Shown in pieces: positions 1 to 5,372 of a DNA stretch of 6,313 bases. Position 1 is the first letter of the stretch. The number at the start of each line of letters is the position of its first letter. Below the pieces are notes generated by a model that saw only the letters and a list, made by a program, of their open reading frames with translations, searched no databases and was not told the origin of the DNA. A program made the position numbers and the translations under genes. The stretch lies in the NCBI GenBank assembly GCA_030615565.1, contig JAUWZC010000133.1:1-6313 (forward strand), given 5' to 3'. The stretch is from Desulfobacteraceae bacterium (lineage in GTDB: Bacteria; Desulfobacterota; DSM-4660; Desulfatiglandales; B25-G16).

Positions 1-1859
1 TTTTGATATGTAGGAACAAGTTCTTTTAAAAGTAAAAATATCTTTTCACTATCCTTATCTTCTCTGGCATGGGAAATCAATGAATCAATCTTTTTAATAT
101 AGTCCTTATCTATTTTTGCTGTAATTCTTGTAGAATAGATCTTTTTATGGAATGTGACAGTTGTTCCCTCCTCAGCGGTTAGCAATTCTTCAAAAAGCTT
201 CTCTCCTGGCCTTTTTCCGGAGATAACAATAGGGATATCTTTATCCGGTTCTAACCCCGAAAGCCTGATCAATTCCTCTGCTACCTGATAGATAGTGATA
301 GGCTTACCCATATCAAGAACAAATACCTCACCACCCTTGCCCATAGCCCCGGCCTGCATTACTAGTTGAACTGACTCGGGTATAGTCATGAAATATCTCT
401 TCATCTCGTAATCAGTTATAGTAATTGGGCCACCCTTTTTTATCTGTTCCTGAAATATAGGTACCACACTACCTCTGCTTCCCAGAACATTACCAAAACG
501 AACAGAAATAAATGCAGTCCGGCTATTTTGAAATCCCAGTATCAAATTTTCACCCACCCTTTTTGTGGCTCCCATAACACTGGTTGGGTTAACTGCCTTA
601 TCTGTGGAGATATTGATAAACCTTTTTATTCCAGATTTAATTGAAATCTTTGCTAGCACCTTTGTTCCATAGATGTTATTTAATATTGCCTCCCTTGGAT
701 TTGCTTCCATCAAAGGTACATGTTTATATGCGGCTGCATGAAAAACGGTATCAATATTATACTCATTAAAAATATTTTTATTTTTATTTTCATCCCTTAT
801 ATCGCCAACAATAGATATTAAGGAAAGGCCAGGATATCTCTCTTTAATCTCCATATCAATATTGAAAAGTTCAGTTTCTCCCATATCCAGCATGATTAGT
901 TTCGCCGGATCAAATCTGGCAACCTGCCGGCAGAGTTCAGAACCAATTGAGCCACCTGCCCCTGTAACTAATATATTCTCATTGGTGATATAAGAAGAAA
1001 GATGTTTTGTATCAATCTCTACCGGTTCACGCCCCAGTAGGTCCTCAATCGAGATATCCCTGATATCTCTCAGAGTTACCTTTCCATTAATCAAATCAGA
1101 AAGTCCTGGAAGGACCTTAACGTCCTTTATATCCGTTTTTCTTACATATTCCATTATTTCTCTTATCTCTTTTGAGGTAACAGATGGAATGGCAATGATA
1201 ATTGCTTTAATATCAAACTTTTTTACAACTTTAGATATATCCTCCTTTCCCCCTAATACCTTAGCACCATGTATTAAGGTATGTTTTTTCTGAGGATTAT
1301 CATCTATGAACCCAACTGGCAAATAACTGGATCGTGGTGATCTCACCATGTCTCTTACCAGCTGTTCACCAGCAGAACCAGCACCTATAATCAATATATC
1401 TTTTCTTTTTTTTCTGTTGGGGCCTGAATAATAAAGACGGAAAAAGGCCCTAATACCAGTAATAAAAAAGAAGGTAAGGAAAAAGTCGATAAAGACAACC
1501 GACCTAGGAAAGCCTGATAAGATTCTCATGTCTCGAAAAACCAATGCTATAAGCGCAATCATAGAAGAAGTTAAAGCCGAGGCCTTAATAACAGATAAAA
1601 CTTCCCCAAGTGAGATGTAGCGGAAGGAGATATGATAGAGACGAAAAATCCAGAATACCAGGATCTTAAAGGGAACAAGTATCATTGCAATGAAAAAGAT
1701 CTGACTAATATACCTTGTTCCTATTGCTTCAATTGAACCTAATCGAATTAAATAAGCAAGATAGAGGGATAATAGAATTAAAATTATGTCTATTACTATA
1801 GACAAAGATTTCTTGTGATAGGATGCAGCATTAAATAGTTTATCTAATTTTTTCCTCAT
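1..1859 (-). CDS. WbpM/PglF/CapD-type membrane UDP-sugar 4,6-dehydratase, 3' end outside window
   Basis: Likely converts UDP-GlcNAc, or a close relative, to a 4-keto-6-deoxy sugar nucleotide for surface polysaccharide or glycan synthesis at the inner membrane. 619 residues are visible. Four hydrophobic segments lie near residues 20-40, 52-74, 89-108 and 119-143. A first Rossmann-like fold starts with GAGSAG at 159-164. The catalytic short-chain dehydrogenase-type domain starts with TGAGGSIGSE at 299-308. It carries STDKAVNP (T419, D420, K421) and M429xxxK433; this MxxxK arrangement replaces the usual YxxxK and marks the long WbpM/PglF subgroup. Family members are about 590-665 residues, so few residues are missing. 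The ATG at 1859 has a strong GGAGG (1868-1872) eight bases upstream. The exact substrate cannot be told from sequence. The adjoining aminotransferase genes that would normally use its product are all broken. Confidence 0.95.
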   Translation of the reverse strand, partial: MRKKLDKLFNAASYHKKSLSIVIDIILILLSLYLAYLIRLGSIEAIGTRYISQIFFIAMILVPFKILVFWIFRLYHISFRYISLGEVLSVIKASALTSSMIALIALVFRDMRILSGFPRSVVFIDFFLTFFFITGIRAFFRLYYSGPNRKKRKDILIIGAGSAGEQLVRDMVRSPRSSYLPVGFIDDNPQKKHTLIHGAKVLGGKEDISKVVKKFDIKAIIIAIPSVTSKEIREIMEYVRKTDIKDVKVLPGLSDLINGKVTLRDIRDISIEDLLGREPVEIDTKHLSSYITNENILVTGAGGSIGSELCRQVARFDPAKLIMLDMGETELFNIDMEIKERYPGLSLISIVGDIRDENKNKNIFNEYNIDTVFHAAAYKHVPLMEANPREAILNNIYGTKVLAKISIKSGIKRFINISTDKAVNPTSVMGATKRVGENLILGFQNSRTAFISVRFGNVLGSRGSVVPIFQEQIKKGGPITITDYEMKRYFMTIPESVQLVMQAGAMGKGGEVFVLDMGKPITIYQVAEELIRLSGLEPDKDIPIVISGKRPGEKLFEELLTAEEGTTVTFHKKIYSTRITAKIDKDYIKKIDSLISHAREDKDSEKIFLLLKELVPTYQ

Positions 1860-1971
1860 TTAATTAACCTCCGAAATTAGAGATATCCCTTTCTTATCCT
1901 ATTTTCCTGATTGTCCATGGTGTAATAGGTGGGCTACAGCATAGAGAACTTTATACTAGTGGTTAGGGGAA

Positions 1972-2523
1972 TCATAAGATATTTGCACGGGTGGAGTATA
2001 TTCGCACATGCCTTCTTCTATCCAAGGAACCTGCTTTTTGTCTTTTGCAACTGAGTATTGCTGATATAACGCGATTGAGATCTTCCTCCTTCATCGCTGT
2101 TCCCGAGGCCAAACAAAGACCCCGATTGAACAAATCCTCTGCTAACTCACCACCAATGAACGTAAGTGTTGAGGCGATCACTTCATCCCCCTGTCCAATT
2201 CCAAGAATCCGCAAGGCTAGATGTTTACCCTGTGGAATGTTTACCCCGTGAAATGCTTGCCATGTTGAATGCCTTAGCTTATTCAACCGGGGCCAAGCCA
2301 ATTTCGCTGAGGTGAAGCTATTCCACCAGGGCATGGTCGCAGTCCCGCTGGCTACTGCAACCGCATTGGGAATTCCCATCTTTTCGGCAAATTCCCGCTC
2401 AAAAGCATCCACCATTGGACCCAAGGGCGCGATGTAATTGCTCTCAAAGGCCTTTTTTATAAAATTCATCTCTTCTCCACCCATGTGGGGCGGGGAAAGG
2501 AATATTCGTTCCGGGTTCTTCAT
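1972..2523 (-). pseudogene. DegT/DnrJ/EryC1/StrS aminotransferase, internally deleted and with a palindromic insertion (fragment 1)
   Basis: This is a remnant of a PLP-dependent sugar-nucleotide aminotransferase, a family usually about 370-400 residues long. Residues 1-64 (IFLSPPHMGGEE, then ASGTATM) and 101-125 (HLALRILGIG, VIASTLTFIGG) are the family N-terminus. Residues 65-100 are foreign and come from a 108-bp palindrome. After residue 125 (about 2148) the protein jumps to a C-terminal end, ELAEDLFNRGLCLASGTAM and EEDLNRVISAI, so the middle, including the PLP-binding lysine, is gone. The last 27 residues do not look like the family. Residues 1-64 match fragment 2 at 51 of 64 positions. 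The ATG sits one base after the HEPN stop codon, with no good ribosome-binding site. It stays open as one frame of 183 codons but cannot be an active aminotransferase. Confidence 0.9.
2224..2331. repeat. 108-bp imperfect palindromic element inserted in frame in DegT fragment 1
   Basis: Alignment with fragment 2 shows exactly 108 extra bases between the codons of M64 and H101, adding 36 codons without changing frame. The element folds on itself along most of its length. The ends CCCTGTGGAAT and ATTCCACCAGGG pair with one bulge. Inside them, CCGTGAAATGCTTG pairs imperfectly with CAAGCCAATTTCGCTGA, and GCCATGTTGAAT with ATTCAACCGGGGC, around a ten-base loop. The size, palindromic form and in-frame position resemble Rickettsia palindromic elements in behaviour; no sequence relation to them is claimed. 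Confidence 0.85.
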
Positions 2524-2524
2524 T

Positions 2525-2917
2525 CTAATCTGTTATCAGTGCTCGAGCCGCATTCAAGAATCTATCAGCAGCTGCAATGGCTTTCTCAGCATCCGTTTGG
2601 GGTACATGTATGCTGACGCCATAATCACCAACGCCTCGCAATTCGAACAGCCAGTTCAAATCCTTACCCAGATTTTTCTCCAGGCGCCCCGTCCTGACAA
2701 ACAGTTGGTGAATTGAAGCTATTACGCCGCTGTGTTTACCAAATTCCAAGCCATCATTCAGAAGAAGAGCTGTGGCAGCGTAAAATGCTCCGTAGTAAGC
2801 GCGTGAAGCGGCGAAATCGAAATAGCCCTCCAACGCCAATTTTCTGGCAGCGGCAATGGATTGCTCTGCCCTCTCCATATTAGCCTCGATTTCTACAGCA
2901 TGTTTTTCTTTGCTCAC
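2525..2917 (-). CDS. HEPN-domain protein, probable toxin of an MNT/HEPN pair
   Basis: A 130-residue all-helical HEPN protein of the type paired with minimal nucleotidyltransferases. Paired HEPN proteins are often RNase toxins kept in check by their MNT partner. Visible family marks are SRAYYGAFYA at 38-47, the helix TALLLNDGLEF, KHSG at 61-64, and R94-GVGDY99 in the last conserved helix. A clear Rx4-6H catalytic motif as in DUF86 HepT proteins is not seen, so RNase activity is not assured. The start is GTG at 2917, which overlaps the MNT stop as GTGA, a typical coupled arrangement. The stop is one base before the start of the broken aminotransferase. The length is normal and the gene looks intact. 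Confidence 0.87.
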   Translation of the reverse strand: MSKEKHAVEIEANMERAEQSIAAARKLALEGYFDFAASRAYYGAFYAATALLLNDGLEFGKHSGVIASIHQLFVRTGRLEKNLGKDLNWLFELRGVGDYGVSIHVPQTDAEKAIAAADRFLNAARALITD

Positions 2918-3231
2918 AAGGCAAGTCCCTCACGTTTGGCAGTTCGATATAGTCCGATTTGACCGGCTTCGAATTCGTCCACAGCTGCTGGCTTGGCGGA
3001 GATAAGGATATCGGCTTCAAGTTGAACCGGATATAGGATGTCAATAATCTTTCGCAATTCTTGAAAATAATTAAGTGGCTGTGACAGGAGGACAAGTAAA
3101 TCTATATCGCTTGAGTCATCAGCTTCCCCTCTTGCCATGGAGCCATATAGAATCAGTCCTTGAAATCTCTCTCCATAATGATATTTTATTCTTTTCTCAA
3201 TTTCTTGGATCAAAGTTCTCATCATTTTCAT
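2914..3231 (-). CDS. Minimal nucleotidyltransferase (MNT), probable antitoxin partner of HEPN
   Basis: A 105-residue polymerase-beta-like nucleotidyltransferase. The motif GSMARGEADDSSDID at 30-44 is the GS-x10-DxD signature, with metal-binding D42 and D44. D74 in LEADILI is the likely third acidic residue. In studied MNT/HEPN (MntA-HepT) systems the MNT transfers AMP to the HEPN toxin and blocks it; that role is inferred here from family and pairing. The ATG at 3231 has GGAG (3240-3243) eight bases upstream, within AAAGGAG. The stop codon overlaps the GTG of the HEPN gene by four bases. It appears intact. Confidence 0.92.
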   Translation of the reverse strand: MKMMRTLIQEIEKRIKYHYGERFQGLILYGSMARGEADDSSDIDLLVLLSQPLNYFQELRKIIDILYPVQLEADILISAKPAAVDEFEAGQIGLYRTAKREGLAL

Positions 3232-3246
3232 AACCTTCGCTCCTTT

Positions 3247-3257
3247 GTTTACCCTGT
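3247..3257. repeat. Solo copy of the 11-mer GTTTACCCTGT upstream of the MNT gene
   Basis: The same 11 bases in the same orientation occur at 2223-2233, overlapping the end of the 108-bp palindrome, and at 5288-5298, at the end of the palindrome in the GxxExxY gene. Here the following bases GAGATTCC resemble the GGAAT that follows in the other copy, but no matching second arm is evident nearby. It lies just upstream of the ribosome-binding site of the MNT gene. Confidence 0.6.
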
Positions 3258-3377
3258 GAGATTCCGTAGCGACATCATGGCACCGGGGTCTATCAGTTGA
3301 ACTAGTCTTGCTTATTCAATTAGGTTATAAGACCATAAATGCGTAGCAATGTCCACCATTCCCAATGTATTGTAACA

Positions 3378-3413
3378 GGGGGGGGTGAGACCGGTTATTT
3401 CCGGACCTCCCCC
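3378..3413. repeat. Imperfect GC-rich hairpin with a run of eight G
   Basis: A run of eight G (3378-3385) and ACCGG (3390-3394) face TCCGG (3400-3404) and CCTCCCCC (3406-3413) across a short AT-rich loop. The inner CCGG/CCGG and outer G/C runs pair, with mismatches between. On the plus strand it is followed by CTTCTTTC, not a clean T-run, so I do not call it a terminator. Its role is unknown; it lies between the first MNT/HEPN unit and the second DegT fragment. Confidence 0.45.
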
Positions 3414-3458
3414 TTCTTTCGCTTTCATCAAGCTCCCTTTCCAGGAGTGATGGGACTA

Positions 3459-3473
3459 TACACCGCGAAGCCC
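3459..3473 (-). repeat. Junction sequence shared by DegT fragments 2 and 3 (copy next to fragment 2)
   Basis: The 15 bases TACACCGCGAAGCCC (plus strand) directly adjoin the broken end of fragment 2. They match TACACCACGAAACCC at 5470-5484, beside fragment 3, at 13 of 15 positions. Similarity continues weakly outward (CTTTCCAG against TTTTCCAG). Both fragments are therefore joined to the same non-aminotransferase sequence. Confidence 0.65.
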
Positions 3474-3788
3474 TTAATCCACAAAAACTGGCATCGCATC
3501 CTGAAATAGGATGGGAGTCACACCGCCAATGAACGTAAGTGTTGAAGCAATCACTTCCTCCCCCGGCCCTATACCGAGTATGCGCAAGGCCAGGTGCATC
3601 GCAGCTGTTCCACTCGACACAGCCACTGCATAGGGAATATCCACCTTATCAGCAAACTCCCGCTCAAATGCATCGACCATAGGGCCTAAGGGAGCAACGT
3701 AATTACTATCAAAGGCCTCCTTTATAAAATGCATTTCTTCACCACCCATGTGAGGAGGGGAAAGAAATATTCGTTTTGTTCTTTTCAT
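3474..3788 (-). pseudogene. DegT/DnrJ/EryC1/StrS aminotransferase, N-terminal fragment 2
   Basis: The 104 codons encode only the first quarter of a sugar-nucleotide aminotransferase. They cover IFLSPPHMGGEEM, NYVAPLGPMVDAFEREFA, the PLP-phosphate-side motif SSGTAAMHLALRILGIG at about 58-74, then EVIASTLTFIGG and VTPILFQDAMPVFVD. A stop codon follows directly where the family continues with roughly CDPDTWN. The catalytic lysine region and the whole C-terminal domain are missing. This copy keeps the uninterrupted SGTAAMHLAL that the palindrome splits in fragment 1. It lies about 150 bases downstream of the PIN toxin gene, with no good ribosome-binding site before its ATG. It is a remnant, not an enzyme. 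Confidence 0.9.
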
Positions 3789-3941
3789 AAGAATAGCTAA
3801 AAGAGACTAATTTAAGAGTAGGGAATTTTTGTGTAAATCACTTTGCATATCGATGGGCAAATTGTTGAGGGAACGATTTAAGCCACAGGTGCCTCCAGCA
3901 AAAAGAGGGTCCCTTACTTTTGGTGAGCTATAAGATGGAAG

Positions 3942-4445
3942 CTATGTCTCTCCTGCTTGTTTCAGGGCTACGTCAACAATTGAATCACCTAACCGATAGC
4001 CACCATCGCGCATAGCTTGTAGCGCAGCACCAACATTATCTAACAGCCCACGTCTTTTGGCTTCAACAAGAACTCTAGCCGAGCCGATAACGTGCAGCCC
4101 GTAAATAGTACGTGCAATCTTCCTGGCTTTACGTTCATCAATCAGGACAGGGTTAGCATTCAATTCCCTGGCAAGCCCAATCACAGCAGCCTCTCCAGCA
4201 TCAAGAGACGTTCTCAATAAAGGATCTACCGGGTTGGAAAGTGTCATGATCTTTATCCATTTTACTTTTCGGTAACTTGCCAATCCCGCATTTGTTGTTC
4301 CGCCTTCCAGAATCTCCTTATGCACTGCTTCGGGGACAGCAACAAGTTCAAAAAGATGCCTAAGAATATCAATGCGATCAATCATTGAAAGCGCTACGAG
4401 AGGGCCCCAGTTAGCTAATCGCAACGGGACAGGCCCGTATTGCAA
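3942..4445 (-). CDS. DUF3368 PIN-like RNase toxin
   Basis: A 167-residue protein of the DUF3368 branch of PIN-like nucleases, usually the toxin partner of a UPF0175 protein. Conserved parts are NWGPLVALSMIDRIDIL at about 12-28, VPEAVHKEIL at 37-46, LDAGEAAVIGLA at 81-92 (acidic D82, E85), LIDERKARKIA at 101-111 (D103, E104) and the C-terminal GLLDNVGAALQAM with GGYRLGDSIV. The first PIN acidic position appears as Asn (ANWGPL), as in many DUF3368 members. The start at 4445 is the first ATG in this frame and lies 13 bases after the antitoxin stop. It gives an atypical first ten residues; see the finding on an out-of-frame upstream stretch. Function is inferred from family and pairing. Confidence 0.87.
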   Translation of the reverse strand: MQYGPVPLRLANWGPLVALSMIDRIDILRHLFELVAVPEAVHKEILEGGTTNAGLASYRKVKWIKIMTLSNPVDPLLRTSLDAGEAAVIGLARELNANPVLIDERKARKIARTIYGLHVIGSARVLVEAKRRGLLDNVGAALQAMRDGGYRLGDSIVDVALKQAGET

Positions 4446-4458
4446 ATCAGCTTACCAT

Positions 4459-4716
4459 TCATGTATCCATATCCGCAAATTCAGCATCGATCTCTGCCTG
4501 ATCCCACTCCACACTGGCTGCACCATATCGCCGGCAGTCCAGTAAAAATGTCACACGTGACACTCCTGCTAGCCGTGCTGCCTGTCCAGATGTAAGCCGC
4601 CCCATTTCGTACAATTTGACTGCCAAAGCGAATCTGGCCTCTTGTTCAAACATCTCAGGACTAAGGTTTAGTACAGCAGGTATCATCTCGGGATACTCTA
4701 TTTCTATCCTTCTCAT
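4459..4716 (-). CDS. UPF0175 family antitoxin with helix-turn-helix
   Basis: An 85-residue UPF0175 protein. The core FEQEARFALAVKLYEMGRLT at 23-42 runs into the HTH-like SGQAARLAGVSRVTFLLDCR at 43-62, followed by RYGAASVEWDQAEIDAEF. Members are the DNA-binding antitoxin half of UPF0175/DUF3368 pairs and probably repress their own operon. The ATG at 4716 begins the family-typical N-terminus. Upstream are a TATAAT at 4728-4733 and a palindrome at 4758-4772. The stop codon precedes the toxin ATG by 13 bases, so the two are probably co-transcribed. It appears intact. Confidence 0.9.
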   Translation of the reverse strand: MRRIEIEYPEMIPAVLNLSPEMFEQEARFALAVKLYEMGRLTSGQAARLAGVSRVTFLLDCRRYGAASVEWDQAEIDAEFADMDT

Positions 4717-4727
4717 GAGTTTAACCT

Positions 4728-4733
4728 ATTATA
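4728..4733 (-). promoter_or_regulatory. Candidate -10 box of the UPF0175/DUF3368 operon
   Basis: TATAAT on the minus strand, about 12 bases upstream of the ATG at 4716. Transcription would start near 4721 and leave a very short leader. No convincing -35 box is seen at the usual spacing, so this is tentative. Confidence 0.3.
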
Positions 4734-4757
4734 TTTTCTTGCCTTCTACTCGCACCG

Positions 4758-4772
4758 CTCTGCGATGCAGAG
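4758..4772. repeat. Palindrome CTCTGCGATGCAGAG, possible operator or small hairpin
   Basis: Perfect 6-bp arms (CTCTGC / GCAGAG) around a GAT loop lie about 42 bases upstream of the UPF0175 start and just upstream of its candidate -10 box. The position suits an operator for the HTH antitoxin, but it may equally be a dispersed repeat. Confidence 0.45.
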
Positions 4773-4819
4773 GAGCCGGGATGAGTTATAGCACATTCGA
4801 GGAGACAATAAAGCTTTTT

Positions 4820-4826
4820 TTTCAGA
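4820..4826. repeat. Left 7-bp direct repeat TTTCAGA (target-site duplication candidate)
   Basis: It directly abuts the left inverted repeat at 4827. The same seven bases occur at 5366-5372, immediately outside the right end of the cassette. The left copy runs out of a T-tract, which slightly weakens its significance. Confidence 0.65.
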
Positions 4827-4842
4827 GTAACTATTCAGCCAC
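4827..4842 (+). repeat. Left terminal inverted repeat of the GxxExxY cassette
   Basis: GTAACTATTCAGCCAC is identical to the reverse complement of 5349-5364. It includes the ancestral TAG stop codon of the GxxExxY gene (4831-4833, minus strand). Confidence 0.8.
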
Positions 4843-5326
4843 CGATCTACGCTGATCATCACTGATTTTTTTTCTTTTATTATCATATACAAATCTTTTG
4901 AATTCTGTTTTTCTGCCAAAATTCAATAATAAGCCGACCTCAATATTTGTTGCCTACCCGCCATCGCGAGCTCAGGCGAGGCGGGCGGGCCTTCAAGTAG
5001 TTGATTAATTGAGCTTCATGTGCAGGGTCAAGGGTACGAACTGCTTTTAGTTCAACGATTACTTTTTTGTCTACAATCAAGTCTGGCTTAAAATCTCCGA
5101 TTACTTTACCTCGAAAAAATACAGAAATATCTTTCTTCCTTTCTACACATAGTCCATATCCGGTTAAGACAATATATAAGGCATTTTCATAGACAGATTC
5201 CAGAAATCCATCACCAAGCTCGTTATAAACCTCATAAAAATTTCTAAGAATGATATCTGTGATCTCTTTGTATTTAAACCTATCTGCGTTTACCCTGTTG
5301 AATAGGGTTCCCTCTGGGAAATTCAA
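4831..5326 (-). pseudogene. GxxExxY family protein, frameshifted near the C-terminus
   Basis: A small PD-(D/E)xK-like protein of unproven function. The uninterrupted frame is 4940-5326 (128 codons). It shows FKYKEITDIILRNFYEVYNELG, the signature GFLESVY at 40-46 (G40, E43, Y46), then GDFKPDLIVDKKVIVELKAV with D82 and E92xK94 resembling a nuclease core. After NYLKA (113) a 37-bp hairpin insertion shifts the frame and gives a spurious tail of 15 residues. The true C-terminus continues in another frame from 4953 to the TAG at 4831: ATNIEVGLLLNFG, then KTEFKRFVYDN. At the 5' end the only start in frame is TTG at 5326, inside a palindrome and without a ribosome-binding site. The usual Met-Asn-Ala-Asp start reads VNAD. 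Probably inactive. Confidence 0.85.
4952..4992. repeat. 37-bp GC-rich hairpin insertion in the GxxExxY gene
   Basis: The core at 4956-4988 contains CCCGCC, CGC, an eight-base loop, GCG and GCGGG, forming a strong stem. GCCT occurs on both sides (4952-4955 and 4989-4992). Removing 37 bases restores NYLK-ATNIEV in one frame, which fits an insertion with a 4-bp target duplication. Confidence 0.8.
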
Positions 5327-5335
5327 CAGGGTGAA
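5289..5335. repeat. 47-nt nested palindrome at the 5' end of the GxxExxY gene
   Basis: The arms TTTACCCTGTTGAAT (5289-5303) and ATTCAACAGGGTGAA (5321-5335) pair over 15 positions with one mismatch. Inside lies a smaller stem, TTCCC / GGGAA, with a TCT loop (5308-5320). The arm resembles the end of the 108-bp palindrome at 2224. The element covers the region where the gene's start codon would be expected. Confidence 0.85.
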
Positions 5336-5348
5336 TCTGTGTGAATCT

Positions 5349-5364
5349 GTGGCTGAATAGTTAC
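5349..5364 (-). repeat. Right terminal inverted repeat of the GxxExxY cassette
   Basis: GTGGCTGAATAGTTAC is a perfect reverse complement of 4827-4842. It lies upstream of the GxxExxY gene in transcription order. Confidence 0.8.
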
Positions 5365-5365
5365 G

Positions 5366-5372
5366 TTTCAGA
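5366..5372. repeat. Right 7-bp direct repeat TTTCAGA (target-site duplication candidate)
   Basis: Identical to 4820-4826. It is separated from the right inverted repeat by a single G. Confidence 0.65.

Larger units (their letters stand above)
4827..5365. mobile_element. GxxExxY cassette bounded by 16-bp inverted repeats
   Basis: A 539-bp unit begins with GTAACTATTCAGCCAC (4827-4842) and ends with its exact reverse complement (5349-5364) plus one G. The 7-bp direct repeat TTTCAGA flanks it on both sides. The only gene inside is a GxxExxY protein, which fills almost the whole unit; its original stop codon lies within the left inverted repeat. There is no transposase gene, so if the unit moved it was mobilised in trans. 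The bases inside both ends (CGATCT and AGATTC) are also related. Confidence 0.7.

Noticed and set aside
1991..2251. Plus-strand open frame of 86 codons
   Set aside because: It lies opposite DegT fragment 1 and part of the palindrome, has no family resemblance and no ribosome-binding site; it is a shadow of the minus-strand sequence.
2438..2716. Plus-strand open frame of 92 codons
   Set aside because: It is antisense to the HEPN gene and DegT start and shows no recognisable domain.
2880..3095. Second minus-strand open frame overlapping the MNT gene
   Set aside because: It is out of frame with a well-supported MNT gene carrying the full GS-x10-DxD motif.
3378..3413. Rho-independent terminator
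   Set aside because: The stem is imperfect and neither strand has a proper T-run directly after it.
3400..3473. Group II intron or transposase remnant downstream of DegT fragment 2
   Set aside because: The hairpin and nearby GATGAAAGCG-like bases suggested it, but no domain V pattern or protein motif could be supported.
4616..4855. Plus-strand open frame of 79 codons
   Set aside because: It runs antisense through the UPF0175 start, the promoter region and the cassette end, with no family signal.
2223..5335. CRISPR array from the recurring palindromes
   Set aside because: The repeats are not regularly spaced, differ internally, lie inside genes and have no cas genes nearby.
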